Part shown: piece after piece, positions 42,701-50,030 of the stretch
Numbering within the stretch: the first letter of the stretch is position 1
Layout: every line of letters starts with the position of its first letter
NCBI GenBank assembly: GCA_965216845.1
Contig: OZ244200.1
Location: forward strand, 2,046,001 to 2,110,000
Origin: Panacagrimonas sp965216845
Lineage (GTDB): Bacteria > Pseudomonadota > Gammaproteobacteria > Nevskiales > Nevskiaceae
DNA: 64,000 bases
Reading direction: 5' to 3'
Translations under genes and position numbers: made by a program
The notes under the pieces: generated by a model
What the model was told of the DNA's origin: nothing
Seen by the model: only the letters and a program-made list of their open reading frames with translations
The model's database searches: none

Positions 42701-43339
42701 GTGCGCGCCGACGGCAAGCCGGTGTGGTCGCCGCGCACCCGGGTGCTGTTCGGCGCCTGGGTAGAGGACTTGCGCTTTTTCAAGGCGCGCGTGGAAAACG
42801 GCGGCGGTCGCGCCAGTCGCGCCAGCTACAAGGTGAGCCTGGACGATCAATCCGAGCGGATCGCCTGTTGGATCGATCTGGAGCAGTGGGCGCAGGTTCA
42901 GGACGTGCTGCGGCCGGACCGGCTGGTGTTTGTCAACGCCGAGCTGGGCATGTCCGCCGCGCGCGAAGATCGTGAACCCGAACCGCGGCTCTACAACGCG
43001 CAGTTTTTCAGCGTGGATCAGACCATGGCTGAATACGCCGCGGCGCTGGAAATCCATTGGTCAGGCGCGCCCGAAGCGGTTTCCCAGTTGCGCGCCTTGT
43101 TGCAAGCATGGCGCGATCCCAACGGTGCGCGGGCGTCGGTGTTTCTGCAACACCAGGGGCAAACGCTTTGTATGGAGCTGGGCGCAAGTTGGCGTATTCG
43201 TCTGGATCAGACCCGCCACACGCAGCTGCAACAGATGCCGGGTGTGGATTCGGTTACAGTCCGTTATCGGCAATACTGTCCACCGGCGACCAAACGGCGG
43301 TTCGAGCGCAGCGTCGCCGGTGATATCGACGATTTCTGA
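39746..43339 (+). CDS. dnaE: DNA polymerase III alpha subunit
   Basis: Replicative polymerase. It is 1197 aa. The PHP domain is at the N-terminus (FVHLRLHTEFSITDGLVRV; ITDRMNLYATVKFYKAAEAAG). The C-family polymerase core has GPGRGSGAGSLVAYGLGITD and the catalytic Asp motif MPDFDVDFCMDNRD (near residue 400). MQRASRDLKPDNFEDIVAL, FNKSHAAAYALVSYQTAWLK, a helix-hairpin-helix region and a C-terminal OB/tau-binding region follow. The start ATG 39746 overlaps the rnhB stop (TGATG). Confidence 0.98.
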   Translation: MAMFVHLRLHTEFSITDGLVRVDPPKRKGVQAATLTSQLAELGMGAAAITDRMNLYATVKFYKAAEAAGIKPIVGCDLWVSPSAGEQSAERLTLLTQNETGYRNLSKLISLAHTDGQTKGSPQLARQWLREHNAGLIAMSGRDGAAFVHARNQNGAGALASLRELARIFPDRLYLEVARCNRPGDEEWVQAARALGAHLELPLVASNDVRFLKREDFDAHEARVCIAQARMINDDKRPRDYTAEQYLKPAQEMAELFADLPEAVENTLHIARRCSVALSFGTYHLPDFPVPEGETADTYLRKAAFDGLARRDQQTPLQRPPDEYDKRLEEELAIIEKMGFAGYFLVVADFIAWAKSNGCPVGPGRGSGAGSLVAYGLGITDLDPLPHDLLFERFLNPERVSMPDFDVDFCMDNRDRVIDYVTQRYGRERVGQIITYSTMAARGVVRDVARIMGHGYGFGDRIAKLIPGAPGTNLVDAMEEVPELKAAFETEEDVRAVLDMSLILEGITRGVGVHAGGVVIAPQPLTDYAPLYCEPGGAGLRTQFDMKDLEDLGLVKFDFLGLKTLTIIQMAVDYIEQAHDRSIDVLQLPLDDPKTYSLYASGDTTAVFQMESPGMQRASRDLKPDNFEDIVALVSLYRPGPMEQIPEFCARKRGEITVEYLHPDMEPVLRPTYGIFVYQEQVMQVSQRLAGYSLGGADLLRRAMGKKKAEEMAKQRVVFLDGAQQRGIAQDSATAVFDLMEKFANYGFNKSHAAAYALVSYQTAWLKTHYPAPFMAAVMSCDMDHSDTIVTMWRECERMGLKLLPPDINRSDYRFTVTQDGAIAFGLGAVKGVGESVIQNIVSARQSGGEFRDLADFCCRIDLRKANKRVMEALVHAGSLDRIVPNRATALRNLPKALALAEAAARSADSGQNELFSLVASASGPAPLEMETVADLLLLERLDYERQTLGFYLSGHPIQAYAEIIEQACSGRLKHLIEQHARVPTVRADGKPVWSPRTRVLFGAWVEDLRFFKARVENGGGRASRASYKVSLDDQSERIACWIDLEQWAQVQDVLRPDRLVFVNAELGMSAAREDREPEPRLYNAQFFSVDQTMAEYAAALEIHWSGAPEAVSQLRALLQAWRDPNGARASVFLQHQGQTLCMELGASWRIRLDQTRHTQLQQMPGVDSVTVRYRQYCPPATKRRFERSVAGDIDDF

Positions 43340-43357
43340 TTGAAGTGCACCTCCGTA

Positions 43358-44323
43358 ATGAATCTGAACTATCTGGATTTTGAACAGCCGATTGCCGATC
43401 TTCAGCAGAAGATTGAAGAATTGCGCTACACCACAGCCGGCTCCGAGGTCAATCTGACCGAAGAGATCAGCCGCCTGGAAGCCAAGAGTCAGGAGCTCAC
43501 CAAGCAGATTTTCAGCTCGCTGTCGGCCTGGCAAGTGGCGCAGTTGGCGCGCCATCCGCTACGCCCCTACGCAGTGGATTACATCAAGACCCTGTTCACG
43601 GATTTTGAAGAACTGCACGGTGACCGTCATTTCAAGGATGACCCGTCCATCGTCGGCGGACTGGCGCGGCTCGACGGGCGGGGCTGCGTGGTGATCGGCC
43701 AGCAAAAGGGACGGGACGCCAAGGAGCGCGTGTATCGCAATTTCGGCATGCCGATGCCGGAGGGTTATCGCAAGGCCTTGCGGCTGATGAAAATGGCCGA
43801 ACGCTTCAATCTGCCGCTGTTCACTTTCATCGACACGCCGGGCGCCTATCCGGGTATCGGCGCCGAGGAGCGCAATCAGTCCGAGGCCATCGCCAGAAAC
43901 CTGTTCGAACTGGCCAAGCTGCGCACGCCGGTGATCGCGACAGTGATCGGCGAGGGTGGGTCCGGCGGCGCGCTGGCGGTGGGCGTGGCCGATCACGTCA
44001 TGATTCTGGAATACGGCGTTTATTCGGTGATCACGCCCGAGGGTTGCGCCTCGATTCTGTTCAAGTCCGCCTCGCGCGCCAAGGATGCGGCGTCGGCGAT
44101 GAAAATGACCGCCAAGGACTTGTTCGAGCTCAAGCTGGTGGACGAGGTGATTCCCGAGCCGCTGGGCGGCGCGCACCGCAATGTTGATGACGCAATGCAA
44201 GCCGTCAAGCAGCGCCTGGTGAGCAATCTGGAACGGCTGCGTCAGACGCCGGTGACGGACCTGCTCAGCAATCGTTATGAGCGCCTGATGACTTACGGCG
44301 CCTACGAAAGCGGCAAGAAATAG
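43358..44323 (+). CDS. accA: acetyl-CoA carboxylase carboxyltransferase subunit alpha
   Basis: With AccD, transfers carboxyl from biotin to acetyl-CoA to give malonyl-CoA. It is 321 aa from ATG 43358 (E. coli 319). The N-terminus MNLNYLDFEQPIADLQQKIEEL, LHGDRHFKDDPSIVGGLARL, FTFIDTPGAYPGIGAEERNQ and IGEGGSGGALAVGVADHV are canonical. A TTG at 43340 is in frame but does not fit the family start. The sequence before the ATG reads CACCTCC, not a Shine-Dalgarno. It is between dnaE and tilS as in relatives. Confidence 0.97.
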   Translation: MNLNYLDFEQPIADLQQKIEELRYTTAGSEVNLTEEISRLEAKSQELTKQIFSSLSAWQVAQLARHPLRPYAVDYIKTLFTDFEELHGDRHFKDDPSIVGGLARLDGRGCVVIGQQKGRDAKERVYRNFGMPMPEGYRKALRLMKMAERFNLPLFTFIDTPGAYPGIGAEERNQSEAIARNLFELAKLRTPVIATVIGEGGSGGALAVGVADHVMILEYGVYSVITPEGCASILFKSASRAKDAASAMKMTAKDLFELKLVDEVIPEPLGGAHRNVDDAMQAVKQRLVSNLERLRQTPVTDLLSNRYERLMTYGAYESGKK

Positions 44324-44421
44324 GGTGTATCCGCCTGCTGTCCGGAGTCAGGGATGCAAGGCCAGGATCGCATTTCGAGCGATGGCTTCAAGCCAGCGGA
44401 CTGTGCATGAAAAAATACCCG

Positions 44422-44445
44422 TCATACCCGCGTTCGCGGGAATGA
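44422..44445. repeat. short CCCGCG-TT-CGCGGG palindrome in the accA-tilS gap
   Basis: TCATACCCGCG, TT and CGCGGGAATGA form an almost perfect hairpin. This is the common dispersed palindrome type seen as TCATTCCCGCG...CGCGGGAATGA in many proteobacteria. The rest of the 222-nt gap (44324-44545) holds no gene that I can support. It may also stop accA transcription. Confidence 0.5.
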
Positions 44446-44545
44446 TGAGACAGTGCGTGATTCAGCGTCAAAATTGAAATTGTGGCGCCGCGCGGCCGAC
44501 CTGAAAAATCCTTGCGCTTGAACTGGAAAAACATTCTGGAAAGTC

Positions 44546-45871
44546 GTGCATACGCCCCGGGACAACATGCTGGATGCGTTTCTCAAGGCGATTCCCGAGC
44601 GTTCGCGCGATTCAAGCTTGTGGGTCGCCTATAGCGGCGGCGCGGATTCGACCGCCTTGCTCCACGGGCTGCGCCAGTTGCAGATTCCCGATCTGCGCGC
44701 GGTCCATATCCATCACGGCTTGCAACAACGGGCCGATGATTGGGAAATGCATTGCCACCGGTTTTGTCGCCGTATTGGTGTTCCGCTAAAAAGCGTGCGC
44801 GCTGAGGTGCGAGCCAGCGGTACCGGCGTGGAAGCCGCTGCGCGTGAGGCGCGCTATGCCGCCATCGCTGAGTGCATGAAGCCCGGGGACGTGCTGGCCA
44901 CGGCCCATCATCAGGACGATCAAGCGGAAACCTTTCTGCTGGCCTTGATGCGTGGCGCCCACGTAAACGGCCTGTCTGCGATGCCGGGCTTGCGCGATTT
45001 CGGCCCCGGTTGTTTGTGGCGTCCTTTACTGGATTGTCCGCGGCAAGTGATTCTGGATTACGTCGCCAAACACGAGCTTGCGTTTGTGGAAGACCCACAA
45101 AACAACGACCTCCGGTTTTCGCGCGCATTGCTGCGTCAACAGGTGCTGCCGCAGTTGCGCACACAGTGGCCACAGGTCAAGCAGCGCCTGGCGCAAACCG
45201 CAGCCGAGATGGCGCAAACCGCACAGTTACTCGAACAAATTGCGCTGCAGGATCTGCGGCAGCTGTCGGGTGACGGCGCCGAAGTACCAGCATGTCTGCC
45301 GGCTGCCGCCTTGCGACAGTTGACTGCCGTGCGCAGAAACAACCTGGTTCGGGGATGGGTTCGGGCCAGCGGACTGCCGCAGCCACCGGCGGCGGTGTTG
45401 GCAAGAATCCACGCCGAACTATTGGATGCGGGCGGTGATCGCAATCCCTGCCTGCGGTGGAACGGTGCCGAATGGCGTCGCTACCGCGATCAGGTTTTTC
45501 TGATGCCCAACCTGGCGCCGATCCCAAAGTTGTGGCAGGTGCCCTGGAGCGGCCAATGCCCCTTGATTCTGCCCGCATCGGCCGGCACAGTGCACGCCCA
45601 TGGCGGAGCAGGACGCAGAAACTGGACGGTCCGCTTCGTACAGGGCGGCGAACGGTTTCGGCCACATGGCAAACGCCGGCTCCGCAGCCTGAAAAATCTG
45701 TTTCAGGAAGCGGGCATCCCACCCTGGATCAGGCAGCGGACACCATTGATTGAAGATGAAACCGGCGTGCGATGGGTAGGGGGGCTGGGTAGGGGCGAAC
45801 CACCGCTGCCCAGGGTTAAGATGAACTGGCAAACGAATCTGGTGGGCGTGACCTGCCCAACTTGCCACTGA
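44546..45871 (+). CDS. tilS: tRNA(Ile)-lysidine synthase
   Basis: Modifies C34 of the CAU tRNA-Ile to lysidine. It is 441 aa (E. coli 432). The PP-loop is LWVAYSGGADSTALLHGLR (near residue 30). VHIHHGLQQRADDWE, AREARYAAIAE, LATAHHQDDQAETFLLALMRG and a C-terminal domain with GGERFRPHGKRRLRSLKNLFQEAGIPPWIR are typical. GTG 44546 or ATG 44567 could be the start; GGA lies upstream of the GTG. It is the last conserved gene before a long accessory block; pyrG is its usual neighbour. Confidence 0.94.
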   Translation: MHTPRDNMLDAFLKAIPERSRDSSLWVAYSGGADSTALLHGLRQLQIPDLRAVHIHHGLQQRADDWEMHCHRFCRRIGVPLKSVRAEVRASGTGVEAAAREARYAAIAECMKPGDVLATAHHQDDQAETFLLALMRGAHVNGLSAMPGLRDFGPGCLWRPLLDCPRQVILDYVAKHELAFVEDPQNNDLRFSRALLRQQVLPQLRTQWPQVKQRLAQTAAEMAQTAQLLEQIALQDLRQLSGDGAEVPACLPAAALRQLTAVRRNNLVRGWVRASGLPQPPAAVLARIHAELLDAGGDRNPCLRWNGAEWRRYRDQVFLMPNLAPIPKLWQVPWSGQCPLILPASAGTVHAHGGAGRRNWTVRFVQGGERFRPHGKRRLRSLKNLFQEAGIPPWIRQRTPLIEDETGVRWVGGLGRGEPPLPRVKMNWQTNLVGVTCPTCH

Positions 45872-45897
45872 TTATTTCGAACAACTAGGAGCTTTGG

Positions 45898-47520
45898 ATG
45901 CAAGGGTTGATGATGAATATGCCGCTGCAGATTTCGGCATTGTTGAAACACGCCGATCTGAATCACGGCGATACGCAGATCGTTACGCGAACCGTGGAAG
46001 GGCCGATTCATCGTTACAGCTATCGCGATGCGCACCGCCAGTCGCGCAAGCTGGCCAACGCTTTGGGCAAGCTGGGCGTCGCGCAGAGCGACCGCGTGGC
46101 CACGCTGGCCTGGAATACCCATCGCCACTTCGAAATCTATTACGCAGTGTCGGGTTGTGGCGCGGTTGTACACACCATCAATCCGCGATTGCATCCGGAA
46201 CAGGTGGCATGGATTGCCAACCACGCCGAAGACACCATCTTCTGCTTTGACATCAGCTTTGCGCCGATCGTCGAGAAGATCGCCGGCCAGTGTCCGTCGG
46301 TCAAGGCCTGGATCGCGATGACCGATCGCGCGCACATGCCAGATATCAAAGTAGACAATCTGTTGTGTTATGACGAGTTGGTGGAAGCCGAGTCCGACGA
46401 CTACCAATGGCCGCAGTTCGACGAGAATCTGGCCGCCTGTCTTTGCTACACCTCCGGAACCACCGGCGACCCCAAGGGTGTTTTGTACTCGCATCGTTCC
46501 ACCGTTTTGCATGCGCTGGTCGGCTGTCAGCCCGATTCACTGAACCTGTCGTCCAGTGATGTCGTGTTGCCGGTGGTCCCCATGTTTCATGTCAGCGCCT
46601 GGACCATGCCCTATATCGCGGCCATGGTCGGTGCCAAGCTGGTCTTTCCTGGTCCGGCGCTGGATGGTCCCAGCGTGTGCGAACTGTTTGAAGCCGAAAA
46701 AGTGACCTTCAGTGCAGGTGTGCCGACCGTCTGGCTGGCCGTGTTGCAGCACCTGCAGCAAAGCGGTCAGAAGTTGAGCAGCGTCAAACGCATGATGGTG
46801 GGCGGTTCGGCGGTGCCACCGGCGTTGATGCGCACCTTCCAGGATGATTTCGGCGTCACCATGATTCATGGCTGGGGCATGACCGAGATGTCGCCGCTGG
46901 GCACCCTGGGCGTGCTCAAGGGCAAGCACGAAAGCCTGTCGGATGAGGAGAAATTCAACATTCGACTGAAGCAGGGCCGGACGCCGTTTGGCGTGGAAAT
47001 GAAAACCGTTGACCCCGACGGCAAGGACTTGCCGCGCGACGGCGAAACCTCCGGCGACCTGCTGGTGCGCGGTCCCTGGATTATTCAAAACTACTTCAAG
47101 AAACAAGACAGCCCACTGATCGACGGCTGGTTCCCCACCGGCGATGTGGCCAACATCGACCAGGACGGTTTCATGCAGATCACGGATCGTTCCAAGGACG
47201 TGATCAAGTCCGGCGGTGAATGGATCAGCTCCATCGACCTGGAAAATCTCGCCATGGCGCATCCGGCCATCGCCATGGCGGCGGTGATCGGTATTTATCA
47301 TCCGAAATGGGATGAGCGCCCCTTGCTGGTGGCGGTGAAGAAACCCGGACAGGAGGTCACGGCCGAAGAACTGATCAAGTTCTACGACGGCAAGATCGCC
47401 AAATGGTGGACCCCGGACGACGTGCAGTTCGTCGAAGGCCTGCCGCTGGGCGCCACTGGCAAAGTGCAGAAGAACAAGCTGCGCGAACAGTTCAAAGAGT
47501 ACAAACTGCCCAGCGCCTGA
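45898..47520 (+). CDS. AlkK-like medium/long-chain acyl-CoA ligase
   Basis: AMP-forming ligase activating fatty acids to acyl-CoA. It is 540 aa, very close in length and local sequence to AlkK of alkane degraders: AWNTHRHFEIYYAVSGCGAVVHTINPRL, the AMP loop CYTSGTTGDPKGVLYSHRSTVLH, PVVPMFHVSAW, GWGMTEMSPLGT, DGWFPTGDVANID, DRSKDVIKSGGEWIS and the C-terminal catalytic Lys in LPLGATGKVQKNKL. AGGAG lies upstream of ATG 45898. It is 26 nt after tilS and converges with the S41 peptidase operon. No alkane hydroxylase is nearby, so the in vivo chain length is open. Confidence 0.88.
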   Translation: MQGLMMNMPLQISALLKHADLNHGDTQIVTRTVEGPIHRYSYRDAHRQSRKLANALGKLGVAQSDRVATLAWNTHRHFEIYYAVSGCGAVVHTINPRLHPEQVAWIANHAEDTIFCFDISFAPIVEKIAGQCPSVKAWIAMTDRAHMPDIKVDNLLCYDELVEAESDDYQWPQFDENLAACLCYTSGTTGDPKGVLYSHRSTVLHALVGCQPDSLNLSSSDVVLPVVPMFHVSAWTMPYIAAMVGAKLVFPGPALDGPSVCELFEAEKVTFSAGVPTVWLAVLQHLQQSGQKLSSVKRMMVGGSAVPPALMRTFQDDFGVTMIHGWGMTEMSPLGTLGVLKGKHESLSDEEKFNIRLKQGRTPFGVEMKTVDPDGKDLPRDGETSGDLLVRGPWIIQNYFKKQDSPLIDGWFPTGDVANIDQDGFMQITDRSKDVIKSGGEWISSIDLENLAMAHPAIAMAAVIGIYHPKWDERPLLVAVKKPGQEVTAEELIKFYDGKIAKWWTPDDVQFVEGLPLGATGKVQKNKLREQFKEYKLPSA

Positions 47521-47531
47521 TCTGATATTCA

Positions 47532-47560
47532 TCGGAGCGCGGCATTGAGTCGCGCTCCGA
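47532..47560. terminator. 10-bp hairpin between convergent acyl-CoA ligase and S41 peptidase genes
   Basis: TCGGAGCGCG (47532-47541) and CGCGCTCCGA (47551-47560) pair perfectly around a 9-nt loop in the 42-nt gap between two convergent stops. There is no strong U-run on either side. It is probably a bidirectional stop. Confidence 0.6.
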
Positions 47561-47562
47561 TA

Positions 47563-48642
47563 TCACAACAGATCCCCGGCCAACAGTTCTTTCGTCGGGC
47601 GCGTCAGAACCGGACTCAGCCGCTGGTCGGGCTGCAGTCCGTGGCCGGCGCAGTAGTGACCGTTCGCCCAGATGATCCTGAGGTTGGAGAATCTCAGCAG
47701 GCTGCCGTCGGCGAGCGGTTTGAGTGTCTGCGACAGGCATTTTCCATAGGTTTGTTCGCCGACGATGTGGGCGACTCGGTGATGTTGCAACGCGGCGGCA
47801 AAGACTTCCGCCGCACTGGCGGTTTGTCGGCTGGTGAGAATGACGATGCGCTCGTTGCCTGTGGTGTGTTCGGAGAATGAGCGATAGGTTTGCCGATGTC
47901 CGGCCGCATCGACGGTATGGCCCAGTATCGACCGGCGCGGGACGAACAGTGAGGCGGCGTCCATGGCCTCGAACAATGCACCACCACTGTTGTAACGCAG
48001 GTCGATCAGCAGTTTTGGCGGCGCTGGATCCTGTTCGCGCTGCCGCAGAAGCTGCCTGATGCGGTGTGCAACGAAGCGGTGGATCCGCCAAACTTCCAGT
48101 TCGCCCGCGATATAGCGCTCCACGGCCGGATAAACGCGCGGCCGTGCCTGAATCGTCAGCGAACGAACGGCAGCGGTTGCGTGGCTGCGCTCGGAGATCT
48201 GTAGCGTCAGCCGGTCGGTCGAAGCGGCCAGCGCCTGATACTGATGCATTCTGCCGGCCGCTGCCGGGCGACCGTTGATGGATCGCAACCAGACGGCGTG
48301 CCGGATGCCGGCATCGAAGGCCGGGCCGCTGCGGTAGGGCAGCAGCAATGGCAGCCGATTCACGGGGATCAATTGAAAACCGAATCGCAAGCGCTGTGGT
48401 GCGGTCAAGCGCTCGGCGGGGTTGTTGTGCGTCGGCAGCCGTTTCAAATAAGGGTCATGTGCCTGCGCCCCGGCCATGAACTGCTTGCCTGAGGCCATCG
48501 ATAAGTCGGCCAGCGCCGACCTGAAAAGCCACTGCTGGGCGAGAATGGCGCGGGCTTGCGTAGCAGCGGTCTCGGAGTCTGAAGCAGCGCTGATCGCGGC
48601 CGAGATCATCAAGGCACAGGCCGCAATCACGCGTCGCTTCAT
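47563..48642 (-). CDS. S41-family (C-terminal processing type) serine peptidase, exported
   Basis: From ATG 48642 (MKRRVIAACALM) it is 359 aa with a signal peptide ending near AISAASD. A weak PDZ-like part lies around residues 120-160 (GPAFDAGIRHAVWLRSINGRP). The peptidase core has LLIDLRYNSGGALFEAMDAASLF, the Ser motif LTSRQTASAAEVFAAAL and the Lys motif GEQTYGKCLSQTLKP, so the Ser-Lys dyad looks intact. It is last in the minus-strand operon with the vWA/ABC/SUMF1 genes (52 nt after the coiled-coil lipoprotein). A periplasmic role in processing or turnover of neighbouring envelope proteins is inferred. Confidence 0.75.
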   Translation of the reverse strand: MKRRVIAACALMISAAISAASDSETAATQARAILAQQWLFRSALADLSMASGKQFMAGAQAHDPYLKRLPTHNNPAERLTAPQRLRFGFQLIPVNRLPLLLPYRSGPAFDAGIRHAVWLRSINGRPAAAGRMHQYQALAASTDRLTLQISERSHATAAVRSLTIQARPRVYPAVERYIAGELEVWRIHRFVAHRIRQLLRQREQDPAPPKLLIDLRYNSGGALFEAMDAASLFVPRRSILGHTVDAAGHRQTYRSFSEHTTGNERIVILTSRQTASAAEVFAAALQHHRVAHIVGEQTYGKCLSQTLKPLADGSLLRFSNLRIIWANGHYCAGHGLQPDQRLSPVLTRPTKELLAGDLL

Positions 48643-48694
48643 CGATGGCGGCCTTGCCCAAGCCCAACGCGCGGCGCGGCGCCTGTGGTCAAGC

Positions 48695-49225
48695 TCACTC
48701 TGCCAGATCAAGGTAGAGCTGCAGCAACAATTCGTATTCGCGATTCAGTTCAGTGGCTCGCAGTTCCAGTGCCCGGCGTAGCTCCGGCTGATCGGCCGGT
48801 TGATTTTCCAGTTGCTCAATCTCGGACCGCAGGCGCCCGAGTTCGGCTCGCAATTGGCCAATGCGCTGATCGTCGGCGGCGGCGGTGGCGGACAGGCCAT
48901 CGATATCGCGCCCCAGCGTTTGAATACTGCGTTCGAGTTGATCAATCTGGCCTTGCAGCCGGGCAACCTGTGCCTCCGCGTCTTGTTGCGCCGCGCTCAG
49001 CCGGTCTTTTTCATCCTCCAGGTTTTGCTGTTGCAGTTGCAGTTGATCCAGTTCGTTCTGGCGCGCCTGCGTATCGGCCTGATAGGTGCCGGAACGGATG
49101 CCGCACAGACCGCCGAAGAAACCGCCCTGGGTGGGATCATCACAAACGCTGGCGCAGCCTGAAAGCGTCAGCGCGCCCAGCAACAGGCCAAGGCGACGCA
49201 TGGCCGCTGGCGATATCGGTCTCAT
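48695..49225 (-). CDS. coiled-coil lipoprotein
   Basis: 176 aa from ATG 49225, 7 nt after the upstream gene; ATG 49201 would be 8 codons shorter. A lipoprotein signal ends LTLSGCASVCDD (lipobox LSGC). A short Gly/Cys segment (FFGGLCGIRSG) is followed by about 110 residues of heptad-rich coiled coil (QARQNELDQLQLQQQNLEDE..., ending YELLLQLYLDLAE). I recognise no family. It may be the outer-membrane or periplasmic partner of this operon's ABC transporter, in the place TagQ has in Pseudomonas, but sequence similarity to TagQ is not claimed. Confidence 0.7.
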   Translation of the reverse strand: MRPISPAAMRRLGLLLGALTLSGCASVCDDPTQGGFFGGLCGIRSGTYQADTQARQNELDQLQLQQQNLEDEKDRLSAAQQDAEAQVARLQGQIDQLERSIQTLGRDIDGLSATAAADDQRIGQLRAELGRLRSEIEQLENQPADQPELRRALELRATELNREYELLLQLYLDLAE

Positions 49226-49232
49226 GAGCGGC

Positions 49233-50003
49233 TCACAGCGCCAGGCGATCATCGATCTGCGCCAGCTGCGCACTGGAGGCGCGGATGGCCTGGATTTGCT
49301 GCTCCAGACCGGCGATCTGCGTATTCAGCTGTTCGATATAGGGGCCAGACGCGGTTTTGTCCTTCTGCGCCTGCGCCAGGACTTCAGACTGCCATTTGTG
49401 GTGCTTTTCCAGCTTGCTGATGACGGCCTGATTTTCCTTGTTCAGCGTCGCCAGACGCTTGCGCTCATTCTGCAACTCGCCCTCGGATATCTGCTTGGCG
49501 TCGGCGCGCGCCCGCAGCGTCTGCGCATGCGCACGCCAGCTTTGCACCTGTTGGGCGAGCAGGGCGTTCTGTTTGGAGGCGATGGCATTGGCCTGTTGCG
49601 TGCGCGCGATTTCCTCCGACAGGAACGCGTTGGTGCAGGCGTAGCGTTTCTTCTGCTTGGCGACTTTTTCGCCCAGACTGTATCCGGCAGCCAGGCCGAT
49701 GAAGGCGCCGATCACCGCACCGGCCTGGGTTTTTTCGAACGCCGAACCGATGGCCGCGCCACCAGCGGCGCCAGCGGCGGCGCCCACAATGGCGCCCTCG
49801 GCCTTGGTGCGGATGGCGTCGGTTTCGCACTGGGCGTTGGCGGCGATGATGCTGTCGGTGGAGCGCTGATTGTCTGCCGGAATCTGAGCTGCCTGTTGCC
49901 TGGCTTGCGCCTCATCCGAACCGGCCGGCGCCGCCGCCGCGCAGCCGCAAACCAGCGCGGCCAGCAGGCACAGCACGATGCTGAGGTGGGGCGAAATGCT
50001 CAT
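49233..50003 (-). CDS. glycine-zipper coiled-coil lipoprotein
   Basis: 256 aa. The signal peptide runs LCLLAALVCGCAAAAPAG (lipobox VCGC). A glycine-zipper region (about residues 66-110: GAIVGAAAGAAGGAAIGSAF, GAVIGAFIGLAAGYSLGEK) could insert in or span a membrane. It is followed by a long coiled coil (about 120-255) with an IEQLNTQIAGLEQQIQAIRA tail. It lies 27 nt after the SUMF1-like gene and 7 nt before the second lipoprotein. Function unknown; probably a structural link between membranes in the same system. Confidence 0.7.
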   Translation of the reverse strand: MSISPHLSIVLCLLAALVCGCAAAAPAGSDEAQARQQAAQIPADNQRSTDSIIAANAQCETDAIRTKAEGAIVGAAAGAAGGAAIGSAFEKTQAGAVIGAFIGLAAGYSLGEKVAKQKKRYACTNAFLSEEIARTQQANAIASKQNALLAQQVQSWRAHAQTLRARADAKQISEGELQNERKRLATLNKENQAVISKLEKHHKWQSEVLAQAQKDKTASGPYIEQLNTQIAGLEQQIQAIRASSAQLAQIDDRLAL

Positions 50004-50030
50004 CGGAATACCCTCATGTGGCGGGTGGGC

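Noticed and set aside
43340..43357. TTG 43340 as accA start
   Set aside because: It adds residues that do not fit the family N-terminus; MNLNYLDFEQPI from ATG 43358 matches.
49700..49800. Glycine-zipper region considered as a signal for an OmpA/YMGG peptidoglycan protein
   Set aside because: No OmpA-like peptidoglycan-binding domain follows; the rest is coiled coil.
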